From Brachyspira hyodysenteriae ATCC 27164 (GTDB lineage Bacteria > Spirochaetota > Brachyspiria > Brachyspirales > Brachyspiraceae): a DNA stretch of 64,000 nucleotides. Position numbers and translations under genes: made by a program. The notes beneath the pieces were generated by a model. That model was not told the origin of the DNA. It was given only the letters and a program-made list of their open reading frames with translations, and made no database searches. Shown piece after piece: positions 7,422 through 16,705 of this stretch. The DNA lies in NCBI RefSeq assembly GCF_001676785.2, contig NZ_CP015910.2, positions 248,001 through 312,000 on the forward strand. Reading direction: 5' to 3'. Position 1 is the stretch's first letter. The number at the start of each line of letters is the position of its first letter.

Positions 7422-8762
7422 ATGAAAAAAGTTATAATAATAGGAGGAGTTGCTGCTGGAATGAGTGCGGCAGCCAAAGCAAGAAGAATAGATAAAGAAG
7501 CTGTAATTACAGTTTATGAAAAGACAGATGTTGTATCTTGGGGAGCATGCGGTATGCCTTATTATGTGGGCGGTTTTTATGAAAGCCCTAATACTATGAT
7601 AGCAAGAAGTGCTGAGGCTACTATAAAATCAGGAATAGATTTGAAAGTAAAACATGAAGTTTTGAAAATAGATGCTCAAAATAAAAAAGTATTAGTTAAA
7701 GATATAGTTAATAATAAAGAGTTTGAAGATAATTATGATTCTCTTCTTATAGCCACAGGAGCAAAATCTATAATTCCTAATATACCAAATATTAATATAG
7801 GAAATGTATCAACTTTAAAAGATTTTAGCGACTCTATTAATATGAGAGAGAAAATGAAAGATACTAATATAAAAAATGTTGTGATATTAGGAGCTGGATT
7901 TATAGCTATTGAGGCAGCTCATGCTTTGAATCATATAGGAAAGAATGTTACTATTATACAGCGTTCAGACAGAGTATTTGGAAATAAATTTGATAAAGAA
8001 TTTTCTGATATGGTGATAGAGCATATAAAAGAAAATGTTGACTTACATCTTAATGAAAAAGTACAATCATTAGAAGCTGATAATAACAATAATGTAAAAG
8101 CAGTTATTACAGATAAAGGAAAGTATGATGCTGATTATGTTGTTGTTGCTATAGGCGTTACACCTAATAATGATTTGGCTAAGGAAGCTGGCATCAAATT
8201 AATGGATAATGGTGCTATATTAGTTGATAGGGAAGGAAAAACAAGCATTGATTCTATATATGCTGCAGGAGATTGTGCGAGCATATATGATAGAGTATTA
8301 GATGATCAGACTTATGCGGCACTTGCTACAGGCGCTAATAAATTAGGAAGAATGGTTGCAAGTAATTTGGTAGGAGGGCATGAAAAGTTTATAGGAAGTT
8401 TAACTAGTGCTTGTATACTTGCATTTGAACTTGAAGCTGCAAGGACTGGAATAACAGAGGAAGAAGCTAAAAAAAGAAATATCAATTACAAAACTGTTAC
8501 TGTAAAAGATTTAGATCATACACATTATTATCCTGGTTATCAGGACTTACATATAAAGCTTATATATTTAGCTGACAGCAGAAAGATAATAGGAGGGCAG
8601 ATATTAGGAAAAAGAGGTGCAGTATTGAGAGCTGATGTTATAGCTGCTTGTATACATGCAGGTCTTACTGTAGATGAATTAGGAATGCTTGATTTATGTT
8701 ATGCTCCTCCTTTTGCAAGGACTTGGGATTCTTTGAATGTTGCTGGAAATGCAGCTAAATAA
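7422..8762 (+). CDS. cdr: CoA-disulfide reductase / NADH oxidase-like flavoprotein
   Basis: 446 residues of the single-cysteine pyridine nucleotide-disulfide oxidoreductase group. It has the FAD motif VIIIGGVAAGMSAAAKARR (residues 4-22), the redox Cys43 in SWGACGMPYY, a second dinucleotide fold NVVILGAGFIAIEAAHALN, and the FAD-binding SIYAAGDCA. The C-terminal dimer domain carries DHTHYYPGY. Family members reduce CoA disulfide or persulfides, or oxidise NADH with oxygen. SWGACGMPYY and the C-terminal tyrosines favour CoA-disulfide reductase. It is not the Brachyspira nox gene, whose sequence around the cysteine differs. It is monocistronic, with promoter 7363 and terminator 8778. Confidence 0.85.
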   Translation: MKKVIIIGGVAAGMSAAAKARRIDKEAVITVYEKTDVVSWGACGMPYYVGGFYESPNTMIARSAEATIKSGIDLKVKHEVLKIDAQNKKVLVKDIVNNKEFEDNYDSLLIATGAKSIIPNIPNINIGNVSTLKDFSDSINMREKMKDTNIKNVVILGAGFIAIEAAHALNHIGKNVTIIQRSDRVFGNKFDKEFSDMVIEHIKENVDLHLNEKVQSLEADNNNNVKAVITDKGKYDADYVVVAIGVTPNNDLAKEAGIKLMDNGAILVDREGKTSIDSIYAAGDCASIYDRVLDDQTYAALATGANKLGRMVASNLVGGHEKFIGSLTSACILAFELEAARTGITEEEAKKRNINYKTVTVKDLDHTHYYPGYQDLHIKLIYLADSRKIIGGQILGKRGAVLRADVIAACIHAGLTVDELGMLDLCYAPPFARTWDSLNVAGNAAK

Positions 8763-8777
8763 ACAATATTAATTCTA

Positions 8778-8812
8778 AACCGTGCTGTTATTAATGCAGC
8801 ATGGTTTTTTAC
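8778..8812 (+). terminator. Terminator after cdr
   Basis: The stem AACCGTGCTG/CAGCATGGTT (8779-8788 with 8798-8807) is followed by a T-run. Confidence 0.85.
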
Positions 8813-8823
8813 TTTATTCTAAT

Positions 8824-9135
8824 TCCCACCCTCCATATTTTTTGATTTATTTTATAATTGTTATATTTCTATTCTTTATTTATTTAATTAGAAAATATAA
8901 TTCCCACCCAAGTTTTTTTATGCGATTATGATGCTATTAACCGCACGCAGAGTAAAGCTATAAATATTAACTAATTTATAATAACATGTTAATTATATAA
9001 AATATTTCGTTCACCGTGCGTTGATAGATTTTTTAAATTTAAATAACACTTGGGCGGGCATGCTTTTTCTTTATACGCATTGAATATATGTAAACTAGAA
9101 ATCTTAGTGGAAACATTGAAACAAAAAGGGCGGGG
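8824..9135. repeat. Nested-palindrome element C (complete, 312 bp)
   Basis: All six boxes are present: CCCACCCT (8824), CCCACCCA (8903), CCGCACG (8941), ACCGTGCGTT (9013-9022), TTGGGCGGG (9050-9058) and GGGCGGGG (9128-9135). The core is 83 bp. The right end continues TATGTAAATAAAATTT, as in elements A and G. It fills most of the 472-bp gap between cdr and rubrerythrin; no ORF is inside. Confidence 0.9.
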
Positions 9136-9234
9136 TATGTAAATAAAATTTTTAATATCCTATTGCAAATAACTCTAATTGTTTATTATATATTATTAAA
9201 ACTTACAATAGGATATTAAATACGATATTGATGA

Positions 9235-9723
9235 TTATTTTTTTATTTTATGCTTACATACAGGACATATAGCAGGGTTTTTACTTTCAGAATCTGTATA
9301 TCCGCATATATCACATTGCCAGCTTGGTATATCTGCTTTACTATCCCTAAGTAAACTTTGGAATTGTTTTTTATGTCCGTCTTCAATCCTTGCCACATTC
9401 ATAAAAGCCATAGCTAATTCATCAAAGCCTTCTTCTTGGGCAGTTTTAGCATAAGAAAGATACATATCTATAGATTCATAATTTTCATTTATTATAGACT
9501 CTTTTAAATTTTCTTCTGTAGTAGGTATGCCATGAAAACTTTCAAACCATATTTTAGCATGCTCCTGTTCATTTCTAGCAAATCTTTCATAAGCAGCAGC
9601 AACATCTTCTTTTCCTTCCTCACGGGCCTTTTCAGCATAATACATATATCTGCATCTAGCCATAGCCTCACCTATAAAAGCATTTCTCAAATTCACCTCG
9701 GTTTTAGATCCTTTTAAATTCAT
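9235..9723 (-). CDS. rbr: Rubrerythrin
   Basis: 162 residues. The N-terminal ferritin-like four-helix domain carries the di-iron ligands in EAMARCRYMYYAEKA, NEQEHAKIW and ARIEDGHKKQF. The C-terminal rubredoxin-like domain has Cys137, Cys140, Cys153 and Cys156 for one iron. Rubrerythrin reduces hydrogen peroxide in the cytoplasm of anaerobes with electrons from NADH via rubredoxin-type carriers. Start at 9723 with Shine-Dalgarno AAGGAG. It is monocistronic. I see no convincing PerR box upstream. Confidence 0.95.
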   Translation of the reverse strand: MNLKGSKTEVNLRNAFIGEAMARCRYMYYAEKAREEGKEDVAAAYERFARNEQEHAKIWFESFHGIPTTEENLKESIINENYESIDMYLSYAKTAQEEGFDELAMAFMNVARIEDGHKKQFQSLLRDSKADIPSWQCDICGYTDSESKNPAICPVCKHKIKK

Positions 9724-10096
9724 AAGATAAGCTCCTTATTAGTAAAAAATTCTAATAAATAATATATTGAATTCGTAAAAAAATACATAGTTATTAAGCA
9801 AAAATGTTATTATTAAATATAACAAATAATAAAAATAAGGATAATAAAAAAAATAAGGAACTTAAAAAATAATTTAAGTTATTGTTTTTAATAGTTTTAT
9901 TTATTAAAAATGATTTTTTATTATTACTATTAAATGTAAATTAATTTATATTTAATAGTAAGTTTATAATATAGAATTTATGTATTTGGTATAAATTATT
10001 TTGCTTTAATATTATTTCAATTGTTTCAGCCACTATTTTTATATTTTTTAATAAATATTAAAAAATATATAATACATAAATATTAATATTAAATAA
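9724..10096. other. AT-rich divergent intergenic region with a 12-bp palindrome
   Basis: The only clear structure is TTACTATTAAAT (9924-9935) mirrored by ATTTAATAGTAA (9950-9961) around a 14-nt loop. It could be an operator or an AT-rich terminator for upstream transcription. The rest is poly-A/T with no coding potential. Confidence 0.45.
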
Positions 10097-10124
10097 TTGA
10101 AATTTAAATATTTTGTGATAAAAT
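10097..10124 (+). promoter_or_regulatory. Candidate promoter of the methyltransferase gene
   Basis: TTGAAA (10097-10102), a 16-bp spacer and TAAAAT (10119-10124) lie 37 bp before the ATG. An AAGGAG Shine-Dalgarno follows. Confidence 0.6.
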
Positions 10125-10161
10125 ATCTAATTATCTACTAAATAATCATAAGGAGCGTTCT

Positions 10162-10905
10162 ATGTATGATAATAAAATATATGAGGATATGTGGAATAGT
10201 TTTGGTGGTGAAATATCGTATAACTCAGCAATGGAAATATTAAATATATTATTTAAATACTATAAACCTTCAAGTGTTATAGATATAGGATGTGGCATAG
10301 GATCATGGTTAAAAGCATTTTCTGATTTAGGTATAAGAAATTATAAAGGACTCGATGGTATTAATATAGATAAGAGGTTAGTCCCAAAAGAAAATATTCA
10401 AATTTGTAATTTTATAGAGCATAAAAATATAGATAATATAAAGTATGATTTGGTAACTTATTTAGAAGTTGCAGAACATATATCCAATGAATATTCTGAA
10501 GATTTTATAAATTTACTTATTAGTTATGGAGATATAATACTTTTTTCTGCTGCTATACCTGGTCAGCCTGGTGTAGATCATAATAATTGCCAGCCTTTAT
10601 TATTTTGGGTTAATATTTTTAATAAAAAAGGATTTGATTGTTTTGATTTTATTAGAAATCAAATTTATTATAATGATAAAGTAGATTATTATTATTCTCA
10701 AAATATTTTACTTTTTGTAAAAAGAGAAAAAACTGATATATTTACAAAACAATCTTTAGAAGTAAATAATTCTCCAATATTTTATTATCATAGCAGACTT
10801 TTTAATCAAGTTGCAATGGAAAGAGATAAATTAAATTCTAAAATAAATAAAATATCTTGGTGGATACCTATAAGAAAATTGAGAGATAAATTTAGGAGTT
10901 TATAA
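10162..10905 (+). CDS. Class I SAM-dependent methyltransferase
   Basis: 247 residues with the Rossmann motif I VIDIGCGIGSWLKAF (residues 39-53), the acidic loop GLDG after the second strand, and motif IV-like YDLVTYLEVAEHI. It resembles methyltransferases from surface polysaccharide clusters (N-terminal MYDNKIYEDMWNSFGGE), but no glycosyltransferase is adjacent, so the substrate is open. The C-terminal end is basic and could touch the membrane. The stop codon lies inside the left arm of a 13-bp hairpin shared with the convergent phoH-like gene. Confidence 0.82.
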   Translation: MYDNKIYEDMWNSFGGEISYNSAMEILNILFKYYKPSSVIDIGCGIGSWLKAFSDLGIRNYKGLDGINIDKRLVPKENIQICNFIEHKNIDNIKYDLVTYLEVAEHISNEYSEDFINLLISYGDIILFSAAIPGQPGVDHNNCQPLLFWVNIFNKKGFDCFDFIRNQIYYNDKVDYYYSQNILLFVKREKTDIFTKQSLEVNNSPIFYYHSRLFNQVAMERDKLNSKINKISWWIPIRKLRDKFRSL

Positions 10906-10937
10906 TAGTGCTATATATTATTTTTATAGCACTATTA
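10903..10937. terminator. Bidirectional terminator between methyltransferase and phoH-like genes
   Basis: A perfect 13-bp stem TAATAGTGCTATA (10903-10915) with TATAGCACTATTA (10925-10937). The left arm begins with the methyltransferase stop codon. Confidence 0.75.
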
Positions 10938-10946
10938 TATGATAAT

Positions 10947-12302
10947 TTATAATACATTAGCAGCAAGTTCTGCAAGCTGTGAACGCTCTCCTTTTTCAAG
11001 TGTTACAGTACCACTTAAAACTTCTCCTTTTGTACGGTCTATTAAATAAGTAAGACCATTGTTTCTTTCATCCAAATAAGGCGTATCTATCTGATGTATA
11101 TCTCCAGTGAAAACTATTTTTGTTCCTTCTCCTGCTCTTGTTATAATAGTTTTTATTTCATGAGGAGTAAGGTTCTGTGCCTCATCTACTATAAAATATA
11201 TTTTGTTCAAACTTCTTCCTCTAATGTAAGCAAGAGGTGAAATTACTATTTTTTCATTTTCAAGCATTTTTTTGATATTCTTACTTTCATCGCTGTCATC
11301 AGAATGAATATGCTGTATAACTGAAAGGTTATCAAATAAAGGCTGCATGTAAGGATCTAATTTGCTATTAACATCGCCTGGTAAGAAACCTAAATCTTTA
11401 TTAGAAAGAGCTACTACAGGACGGGCAAGTAATATTTGTCTGTACTCTCTTCTTTTTGCCAAAGCAGCAGCTAATGCTAAAAGAGTTTTACCTGTTCCTG
11501 CTTTACCCATTATAGTAACTAATGGTATGCTATTATCAAGCAGTACATCTAATGCCATAGCCTGTTCTTCATTTCTAGGTTTTATTCCATAAGCATCTAT
11601 ATTGCTATCAACATGAATTATACTATTAGTGTCTTCTTTATATTTTCCTATTACAGCCTCATCATCTTCTTTTACTCTGTAGCAGAAATATGTATTAGGA
11701 TAAATAGAATGTTCACCTTTAACAGCTATTTCTTTATTTTCACTAAGTTCTTTTATATAGATTTTTGCATTATCTCCTGAAATGCTTTCTATTCCTGTAA
11801 ATAATGAAGATAATTTTTCTATTTTATCAGTATTATAGTCCTGAGTGTCTATTCCTAAACTTCTAGCCTTCATTCTCATATTAATATCTTTAGTTATAAG
11901 AATGACTCTGTGATTTTCGCATTTTATATTATAGGCGCAAGATAGTATTTTATGATCAGGTATATTTCCTGCAAATATTTTTTTGAATTCTTCTCTCTCT
12001 TCATTATTAACATCTATAAATACTTTACTTTTATTATCAAGCAAAGCACCTTTTTTGAATATATCTTTAGTTTTTTGAAGTTCCTCATTTTTTTCTACAA
12101 TAACATCAAGTTCACGTATAAACTCTCTGGCATTGAAATTGATAGTATCACTTCCTTTTTTAAATTTATCAACTTCTTCCAAAACTGTAATAGGTATAAC
12201 TATATTAGTTTCTTCAAAAGAAAATATTGACTTAAAATCATGAAGTATAACATTTGTATCAAATACGAACACTTTCTTATTAGGTATAAAATTCTCTGTC
12301 AT
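10947..12302 (-). CDS. PIN-PhoH ATPase (YlaK/PhoH2 type)
   Basis: 451 residues. The N-terminal PIN nuclease domain (about 8-160) begins KVFVFDTNVILHDF with the first acidic residue at Asp15; later NIPDHKILSCAY and LITKDINMRMKA supply further acidic positions. The C-terminal PhoH helicase/ATPase domain has Walker A GKAGTGKT (266-273), IYFIVDEAQNLTP (Walker B) and FTGDIHQID. PhoH2 proteins are RNA helicase-ribonucleases. It is transcribed alone. The upstream 322-bp gap (12303-12624) holds no gene, only an AT-rich divergent promoter region. The length and both domains are intact. Confidence 0.93.
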   Translation of the reverse strand: MTENFIPNKKVFVFDTNVILHDFKSIFSFEETNIVIPITVLEEVDKFKKGSDTINFNAREFIRELDVIVEKNEELQKTKDIFKKGALLDNKSKVFIDVNNEEREEFKKIFAGNIPDHKILSCAYNIKCENHRVILITKDINMRMKARSLGIDTQDYNTDKIEKLSSLFTGIESISGDNAKIYIKELSENKEIAVKGEHSIYPNTYFCYRVKEDDEAVIGKYKEDTNSIIHVDSNIDAYGIKPRNEEQAMALDVLLDNSIPLVTIMGKAGTGKTLLALAAALAKRREYRQILLARPVVALSNKDLGFLPGDVNSKLDPYMQPLFDNLSVIQHIHSDDSDESKNIKKMLENEKIVISPLAYIRGRSLNKIYFIVDEAQNLTPHEIKTIITRAGEGTKIVFTGDIHQIDTPYLDERNNGLTYLIDRTKGEVLSGTVTLEKGERSQLAELAANVL

Positions 12303-12565
12303 CGCAAATCCTTAAAATGATTTTTAGCAAAAATAAATGCTATATAATAAGTATTGTACAAAAGAAAGGAAAAATCAAATTCATTAAACTCGTTTCATAT
12401 TATAAATATATAATTTTGTTATTAGAGTATATAATATTGTTACTGTACATAACATAATAAAATTATATAAACATTATTATATATAAATAACAATAAAGTC
12501 ATCTATCAAACTTCAAATATAATAATCATACTTTTTAAGTATAAAACTATATAACACATAAATAT

Positions 12566-12593
12566 TTGATATAATTTATTTTTTCTGTAAAAT
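12566..12593 (+). promoter_or_regulatory. Candidate promoter of the acetyltransferase gene
   Basis: TTGATA (12566-12571), a 16-bp spacer and TAAAAT (12588-12593) lie 31 bp before the ATG at 12625, with AAAGGAA in between. Confidence 0.6.
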
Positions 12594-12624
12594 ACAAATA
12601 AATTAAAACAAAGGAATAAATCAA

Positions 12625-13191
12625 ATGAATATAGAAGAGTTTATAAAACACTGTAAGGAAGGCAATCCTATATCAAGCGAAGATAAAGAACTTTCACCGC
12701 TTTTATATGAATGCTCACAAAATGCGATAAAAGTTACAATGGAAATCAATAATTCTTATCATACTACAGATGAGGTAAGAAAATTATTTGAAAAATTGAC
12801 AGGTGAAAAAATAGATGAAAGTTTCACATGTTTTCCTCCATTTTATACAGACTTTGGAAGAAATATAAAAATAGGAAAGAATGTATTTTTTAATACAGGC
12901 TGTTCATTTCAGGACAGAGGCGGAATCACTATAGGGGACAATGTATTTATTGGTATGAATGTAATTATTTCTACACTTAATCATGGAATAGAGATACAAA
13001 ACAGAAGTACAACATATCCGTCAAAAGTAACAATAGGCAATAATGTTTGGATAGGTTCCGGTGCCAATATATTGCCAGGTGTTACAATAGGAGATAATTC
13101 AATAATAGCTGCTGGTACTTTAGTAAATAAAGATATACCTTCTAATGTTATAGTTGGAGGAGTACCTGCCAAAATAATAAGAAATTTATAA
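12625..13191 (+). CDS. Maltose/galactoside O-acetyltransferase-like hexapeptide acetyltransferase
   Basis: 188 residues of left-handed beta-helix repeats ([69 protein letters not shown]). The catalytic His is in STLNHG. The N-terminal half has the Mac domain seen in maltose acetyltransferase and LacA/NodL. It should transfer an acetyl group from acetyl-CoA to a sugar in the cytoplasm; the natural sugar is uncertain. The next gene starts 44 bp later on the same strand with its own Shine-Dalgarno and may be cotranscribed. Confidence 0.88.
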   Translation: MNIEEFIKHCKEGNPISSEDKELSPLLYECSQNAIKVTMEINNSYHTTDEVRKLFEKLTGEKIDESFTCFPPFYTDFGRNIKIGKNVFFNTGCSFQDRGGITIGDNVFIGMNVIISTLNHGIEIQNRSTTYPSKVTIGNNVWIGSGANILPGVTIGDNSIIAAGTLVNKDIPSNVIVGGVPAKIIRNL

Positions 13192-13235
13192 TAAAAAAAT
13201 TAACTACAAATATAATTAATGATAAGGAGATTTCT

Positions 13236-14327
13236 ATGAAAAAAATAATATTATCAGCAACTTTAATACTAACTTTTTTAATATCTTGTAGCAATAGCCA
13301 ATCACAAAATAATCAATCTAAAGGAGGAGATAATATGGATACAAGAGTTTTTAAGATTTACACAAATATAGAAATGAAAAAAGTAAGATTTAAAAACCGT
13401 TACGGCATAGAAATAGCAGGGGATTTATATTTACCAGAAAATTATACTAATCAAAAAAATCCTGCAATAGTTGTATCTGGTCCATTCGGAGCAGTTAAAG
13501 AACAAGCTTCAGGATTATATGCTCAGGAAATGGCTACTTATGGTTTTGTTGCTTTAGCATTTGATCCTTCTTTTACTGGTGAAAGCGGCGGAGATGTAAG
13601 AAACACTTCTTCACCTGATATATTCACAGAAGATTACAGTGCTGCTGTAGATTATTTGGGATTACTTGATTATGTAGACAGAAACCGCATCGGTGCAATA
13701 GGTATTTGCGGACTTTCCGGTATGGCTATCACTGCAGCTGGAACTGACACTAGAATAAAAGCTGTTGCAACTCTTTCAATGTATGATATGTCAAGGGATA
13801 TGAGTAAAGGACATCAAGACTATTATACACCTGAACAAAGAAGAAAAATAAGAGAATATTTAAGCGAGCAGCGTTGGAAAGATGCTGAAAGCAAAACTTA
13901 TGCTTTAGGTAATCATGAACCCTATTTTGATGAGAACAATAATTTAATGGCTTCTGCAATGGTTGTACCGGAAGAGCTTCCAGAAAATGCTGATCCTGTA
14001 TTTGCTGCTTTCTACAACTATTATGCTAAAAGAGCTTATCATCCTAGAGCTATAAACTTTGTTACTTCTTGGACTGCCACAATGCCTGTATCATTTTGGA
14101 GCTTTCCTTTAATGGTTAATATTAAAGATGTTTCTCCTACTCCTATACTCTTAATAGCAGGCGACAGAGCACATTCAAGATATTATTCTGAAGATGTTTA
14201 TAAAGAAGCTTTAGAACCAAAAGAATTAGTAATAGTAGAAGATGCTGATCATGTTGATTTATATGACAATATGGAAAAAATTCCTTTTGATAAATTATCT
14301 CAGTTCTTCAAAGATAATTTGAAATAA
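13236..14327 (+). CDS. Alpha/beta hydrolase lipoprotein
   Basis: 363 residues. The signal peptide ends LTFLISC with Cys18 lipidated. The hydrolase fold shows GIEIAGDLYLPENY, an oxyanion strand VVSGPFGAVKEQ, a nucleophile elbow in IGAIGICGLSGMA, an acid in ILLIAGDRAHSR and a histidine in VEDADHVDLY. The elbow matches the dienelactone-hydrolase-like group, where a Cys can be the nucleophile (GxC). The enzyme is expected at the periplasmic face of a membrane. Good Shine-Dalgarno (AAGGAG). The substrate is unknown. The 3' flank holds a weak hairpin (TCCAAGTG/TGCTTGGA, 14363-14391) followed by T-rich DNA that may terminate it. Confidence 0.85.
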   Translation: MKKIILSATLILTFLISCSNSQSQNNQSKGGDNMDTRVFKIYTNIEMKKVRFKNRYGIEIAGDLYLPENYTNQKNPAIVVSGPFGAVKEQASGLYAQEMATYGFVALAFDPSFTGESGGDVRNTSSPDIFTEDYSAAVDYLGLLDYVDRNRIGAIGICGLSGMAITAAGTDTRIKAVATLSMYDMSRDMSKGHQDYYTPEQRRKIREYLSEQRWKDAESKTYALGNHEPYFDENNNLMASAMVVPEELPENADPVFAAFYNYYAKRAYHPRAINFVTSWTATMPVSFWSFPLMVNIKDVSPTPILLIAGDRAHSRYYSEDVYKEALEPKELVIVEDADHVDLYDNMEKIPFDKLSQFFKDNLK

Positions 14328-14414
14328 TCTATTATATTTTTTTATTAATGTTTTCTTTAAATCCAAGTGTTATTTTTATAATGCTTGGATTTTTATTTAT
14401 GGTGATCATCAAAT

Positions 14415-14610
14415 AACGCACGGTAAGCAAAGCCTTAATTATAATATCAATTACAATTACTAATTAATCTAATTTTTATAATTTTACTCATCGTGCGGTA
14501 TGTTAATAATAAATTTAAATAAAGCTTGGGCGGGCTTTATATTTTCAGTATAAACTATAAAGAAATAAAGATAAAAATAACTAATAAAATTAAAAAGTAT
14601 AAAGGGCGGG
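14415..14610. repeat. Nested-palindrome element D (core and right arms)
   Basis: Core left AACGCACGGT (14415-14424), core right ATCGTGCGGT (14490-14499), inner right CTTGGGCGGG (14525-14534), outer right GGGCGGG (14604-14610). The left inner and outer arms are absent, where the hydrolase gene lies. Confidence 0.85.
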
Positions 14611-14644
14611 CATATGTAATTAAATTTTAAAACTTATTTTAACT

Positions 14645-14845
14645 CCCCACCCTCAAGATTTTATAATTTTATTTTGCATTAAAACTTATTTTATATTTTT
14701 TATTTTAATTAGAATTTATTAGCACCCACCCAAGTTTTTTGTAAATTTGTTATGCACTTACCGCACGATTAAATATTTTTTTAATTTATAGAAGTTTTAT
14801 AAAAAGAAAATATATTTATATTATATGATTTGTTTAGCGTGCGTT
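14645..14845. repeat. Nested-palindrome element E (left arms and core)
   Basis: Outer left CCCCACCCT (14645-14653), inner left CACCCACCCA (14723-14732), core left ACCGCACG (14760-14767), core right AGCGTGCGTT (14836-14845). The right arms are absent: the LysR gene begins 5 bp further. With element D it fills the gap 14328-14850. Confidence 0.85.
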
Positions 14846-14850
14846 ATGAA

Positions 14851-15750
14851 TCAAATTTTATTATTAAATTCATTTGTGAGCCTATCTAAAAATATTTTGG
14901 AAGCCCTTGAAAACTCCTGATTCTTCTTCCAAACTATATTAAGCCCAGATTCTAATTTGGGCTTTAAAGGTATAAAACAAATATTTTCATTATGCATGTT
15001 GTCTATTAATTTGTCCAAACTTAAAGCATACCCCATTCCTTCCTTAACCATAATCAATGCATTGTAAAGTAAGTTATATGTAGCTGCTATATTAAGTTTA
15101 TCAAAACTATCACCAAACCATCTTATAAAATCATTGTCGTTTAATTTATTTTCTATAGCCTGCCTAGACATAATTAAAGGTAAATCTAATAAATCAGTTT
15201 TGGTTATATACTTCTTTTTTGCAAGTTCTGAATCTTTTCTCATAATTACACCCCAAGTATCTTTAGCAGGTATTTTTAAATAATCATACTTTGACAAATC
15301 TGCCGGATCTATTAATACACCAAAATCTAATAATCCTTTATCAAGTTTTTCTGTGATATCATTAAAATTCCCGCTGTAAATATTGTATCTTATATGAGGA
15401 TAAACACTTTGCATCTCTTTCATAACAGAAGCAAGCAAACTCATAGCCCAAGTTTCACCCGCACCAATAAAAATATCACCTGCTATAACTTCATCTGTAA
15501 AATTAAACTCCGCTCTGGTTTTTTCTATCATATCTATTATTTCTTCGGCTCTCTTTTTTAACAAAATACCTTCAGGAGTGAGAACTATATTATTATGCTT
15601 TCTTTCAAATAGTTTATGCCCTATATCTCTTTCAAGTATATTTATCTGTCTTGATAAATTTGGCTGAGTAAGATTAAGATATTTAGCCGCCTTTGTAATA
15701 TTGCCTTCTCTTACAGTTGTTAAAAAATATTTTAAAGCCCTTATTTCCAT
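14851..15750 (-). CDS. LysR-family transcriptional regulator
   Basis: 299 residues. The winged helix-turn-helix (residues 1-60) reads ALKYFLTTVREGNITKAAKY then LNLTQPNLSRQINILERDIG. The effector-binding domain begins EVIAGDIFIGAGETWAMSLL. It should bind DNA as a tetramer and respond to a small ligand. It is transcribed away from the dual-specificity phosphatase gene across a 175-bp divergent region; LysR regulators often control such a neighbour, so the phosphatase is a possible target. The stop lies 5 bp from element E. Confidence 0.92.
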   Translation of the reverse strand: MEIRALKYFLTTVREGNITKAAKYLNLTQPNLSRQINILERDIGHKLFERKHNNIVLTPEGILLKKRAEEIIDMIEKTRAEFNFTDEVIAGDIFIGAGETWAMSLLASVMKEMQSVYPHIRYNIYSGNFNDITEKLDKGLLDFGVLIDPADLSKYDYLKIPAKDTWGVIMRKDSELAKKKYITKTDLLDLPLIMSRQAIENKLNDNDFIRWFGDSFDKLNIAATYNLLYNALIMVKEGMGYALSLDKLIDNMHNENICFIPLKPKLESGLNIVWKKNQEFSRASKIFLDRLTNEFNNKI

Positions 15751-15874
15751 ATACTCTCCAAAATTGCATAAACTTTTTATATTCTATAATAATGCTATAA
15801 TAATGTAAACAATTAGTTAATGAATATTAATTTTACTATTATTTGTTATATTTAATTTATATATAAAACTAAAA

Positions 15875-15902
15875 TTGACAATTTGAATTATTTAATTATA
15901 AT
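15875..15902 (+). promoter_or_regulatory. Sigma70 promoter of the phosphatase gene
   Basis: TTGACA (15875-15880), a 16-bp spacer and TATAAT (15897-15902). Confidence 0.8.
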
Positions 15903-15925
15903 GTAGAAATTATTGGAGTTTTATT

Positions 15926-16378
15926 ATGAAGCAAATATATAAGAATCTATATGTAGGTGATGATAGAGATTGTGCTGAGTTTAAAGGGGCTATAGTTCAT
16001 GCTTGCCAAAGTTGTTTTGTCAGAGGTGTAAGAGGAAATATAGGAGATAGAAAAGTTTATCAAAGTAATAATGATTTGTATTTGAATTTACTTGATATAA
16101 GCAGTTTATCTTTTGAATATGCTTTTCCTATGATAAAGATATCTATGGAGTTTATAGATGAACATATAAATGATATGGGAGTATTGGTGCATTGTAATTT
16201 CGGTATGTCAAGATCTCCATCTATAGCACTTCTTTATATGGCAAGAAAAGGATATATAGATAATACTTCTTTTAAAGATGCTTTAAGGGATTTTCATGAA
16301 ATATACACTTACTATTCGCCTGGAATGGGAATGTATAGATACTTCGATAATTATTGGTACGAAATAATGAGTTTTTAG
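15926..16378 (+). CDS. Dual-specificity protein phosphatase family protein
   Basis: 150 residues with the catalytic P-loop VLVHCNFGMSRSPSIALLY: Cys90 nucleophile and Arg96, and Asp57 (LNLLDISS) as a plausible general acid. Such small enzymes remove phosphate from tyrosine, serine or threonine, or from phosphorylated lipids or nucleotides. It is cytoplasmic (no signal). Shine-Dalgarno GGAG at 15914-15917. No cognate kinase is nearby. The next gene belongs to the separate riboflavin operon, which has its own promoter. Confidence 0.85.
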   Translation: MKQIYKNLYVGDDRDCAEFKGAIVHACQSCFVRGVRGNIGDRKVYQSNNDLYLNLLDISSLSFEYAFPMIKISMEFIDEHINDMGVLVHCNFGMSRSPSIALLYMARKGYIDNTSFKDALRDFHEIYTYYSPGMGMYRYFDNYWYEIMSF

Positions 16379-16394
16379 CATTATAGCTAAATAC

Positions 16395-16423
16395 TTGACA
16401 ATATAAAATATTTGTATTATACT
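16395..16423 (+). promoter_or_regulatory. Sigma70 promoter of the riboflavin operon
   Basis: TTGACA (16395-16400), a 17-bp spacer and TATACT (16418-16423) put the transcription start near 16430, just before the riboswitch. Confidence 0.88.
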
Positions 16424-16434
16424 ATTAAATATAA

Positions 16435-16566
16435 ATCTTCGGGGCTAGGTGAAATTCCATACCGGCGGTAAAGTCCGCGAGCCTTTTTGATGTTCCTTAT
16501 TCAAAAATGGCAGATTTGGTGCGATTCCAAAACCGACAGTTAAAGTCTGGATGGTAGAAGATGAAA
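16435..16566 (+). promoter_or_regulatory. FMN riboswitch (RFN element)
   Basis: The conserved RFN words are present in order: ATCTTCGGGGC, AGGTGAAATTCC, ACCGGCGGTAAAGTCCGCGA, a variable hairpin, GGTGCGATTCC, AACCGACAGTTAAAGTCTGG and ATGGTAGAAGAT. It binds FMN in the nascent RNA. A terminator hairpin at 16595-16630 follows, so FMN probably causes premature termination of the rib operon. Confidence 0.96.
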
Positions 16567-16594
16567 TTAATGTAAACTACTACATGAAATAATG

Positions 16595-16630
16595 GCTCTA
16601 ATTGTTATTTTTAACATTTAGAGTTTTTTT
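16595..16630 (+). terminator. Riboswitch expression-platform terminator
   Basis: CTCTAA and TGTTA pair with TAACA and TTAGAG, followed by T7. An outer pairing TGTAAAC (16571-16577) with GTTTACA (16631-16637) brackets it and could take part in the alternative fold. Confidence 0.8.
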
Positions 16631-16705
16631 GTTTACAAGTCAAAAAATCCGCCACTTAAAAACCCAAAGATTAATAAAAAATATTTTTTTAAGAGTATTA
16701 GCATT

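Noticed and set aside
7422-8762. Brachyspira nox (water-forming NADH oxidase)
   Set aside because: The active-site segment SWGACGMPYY and the C-terminal region fit CoA-disulfide reductase better; the well-known nox protein has a different surrounding sequence.
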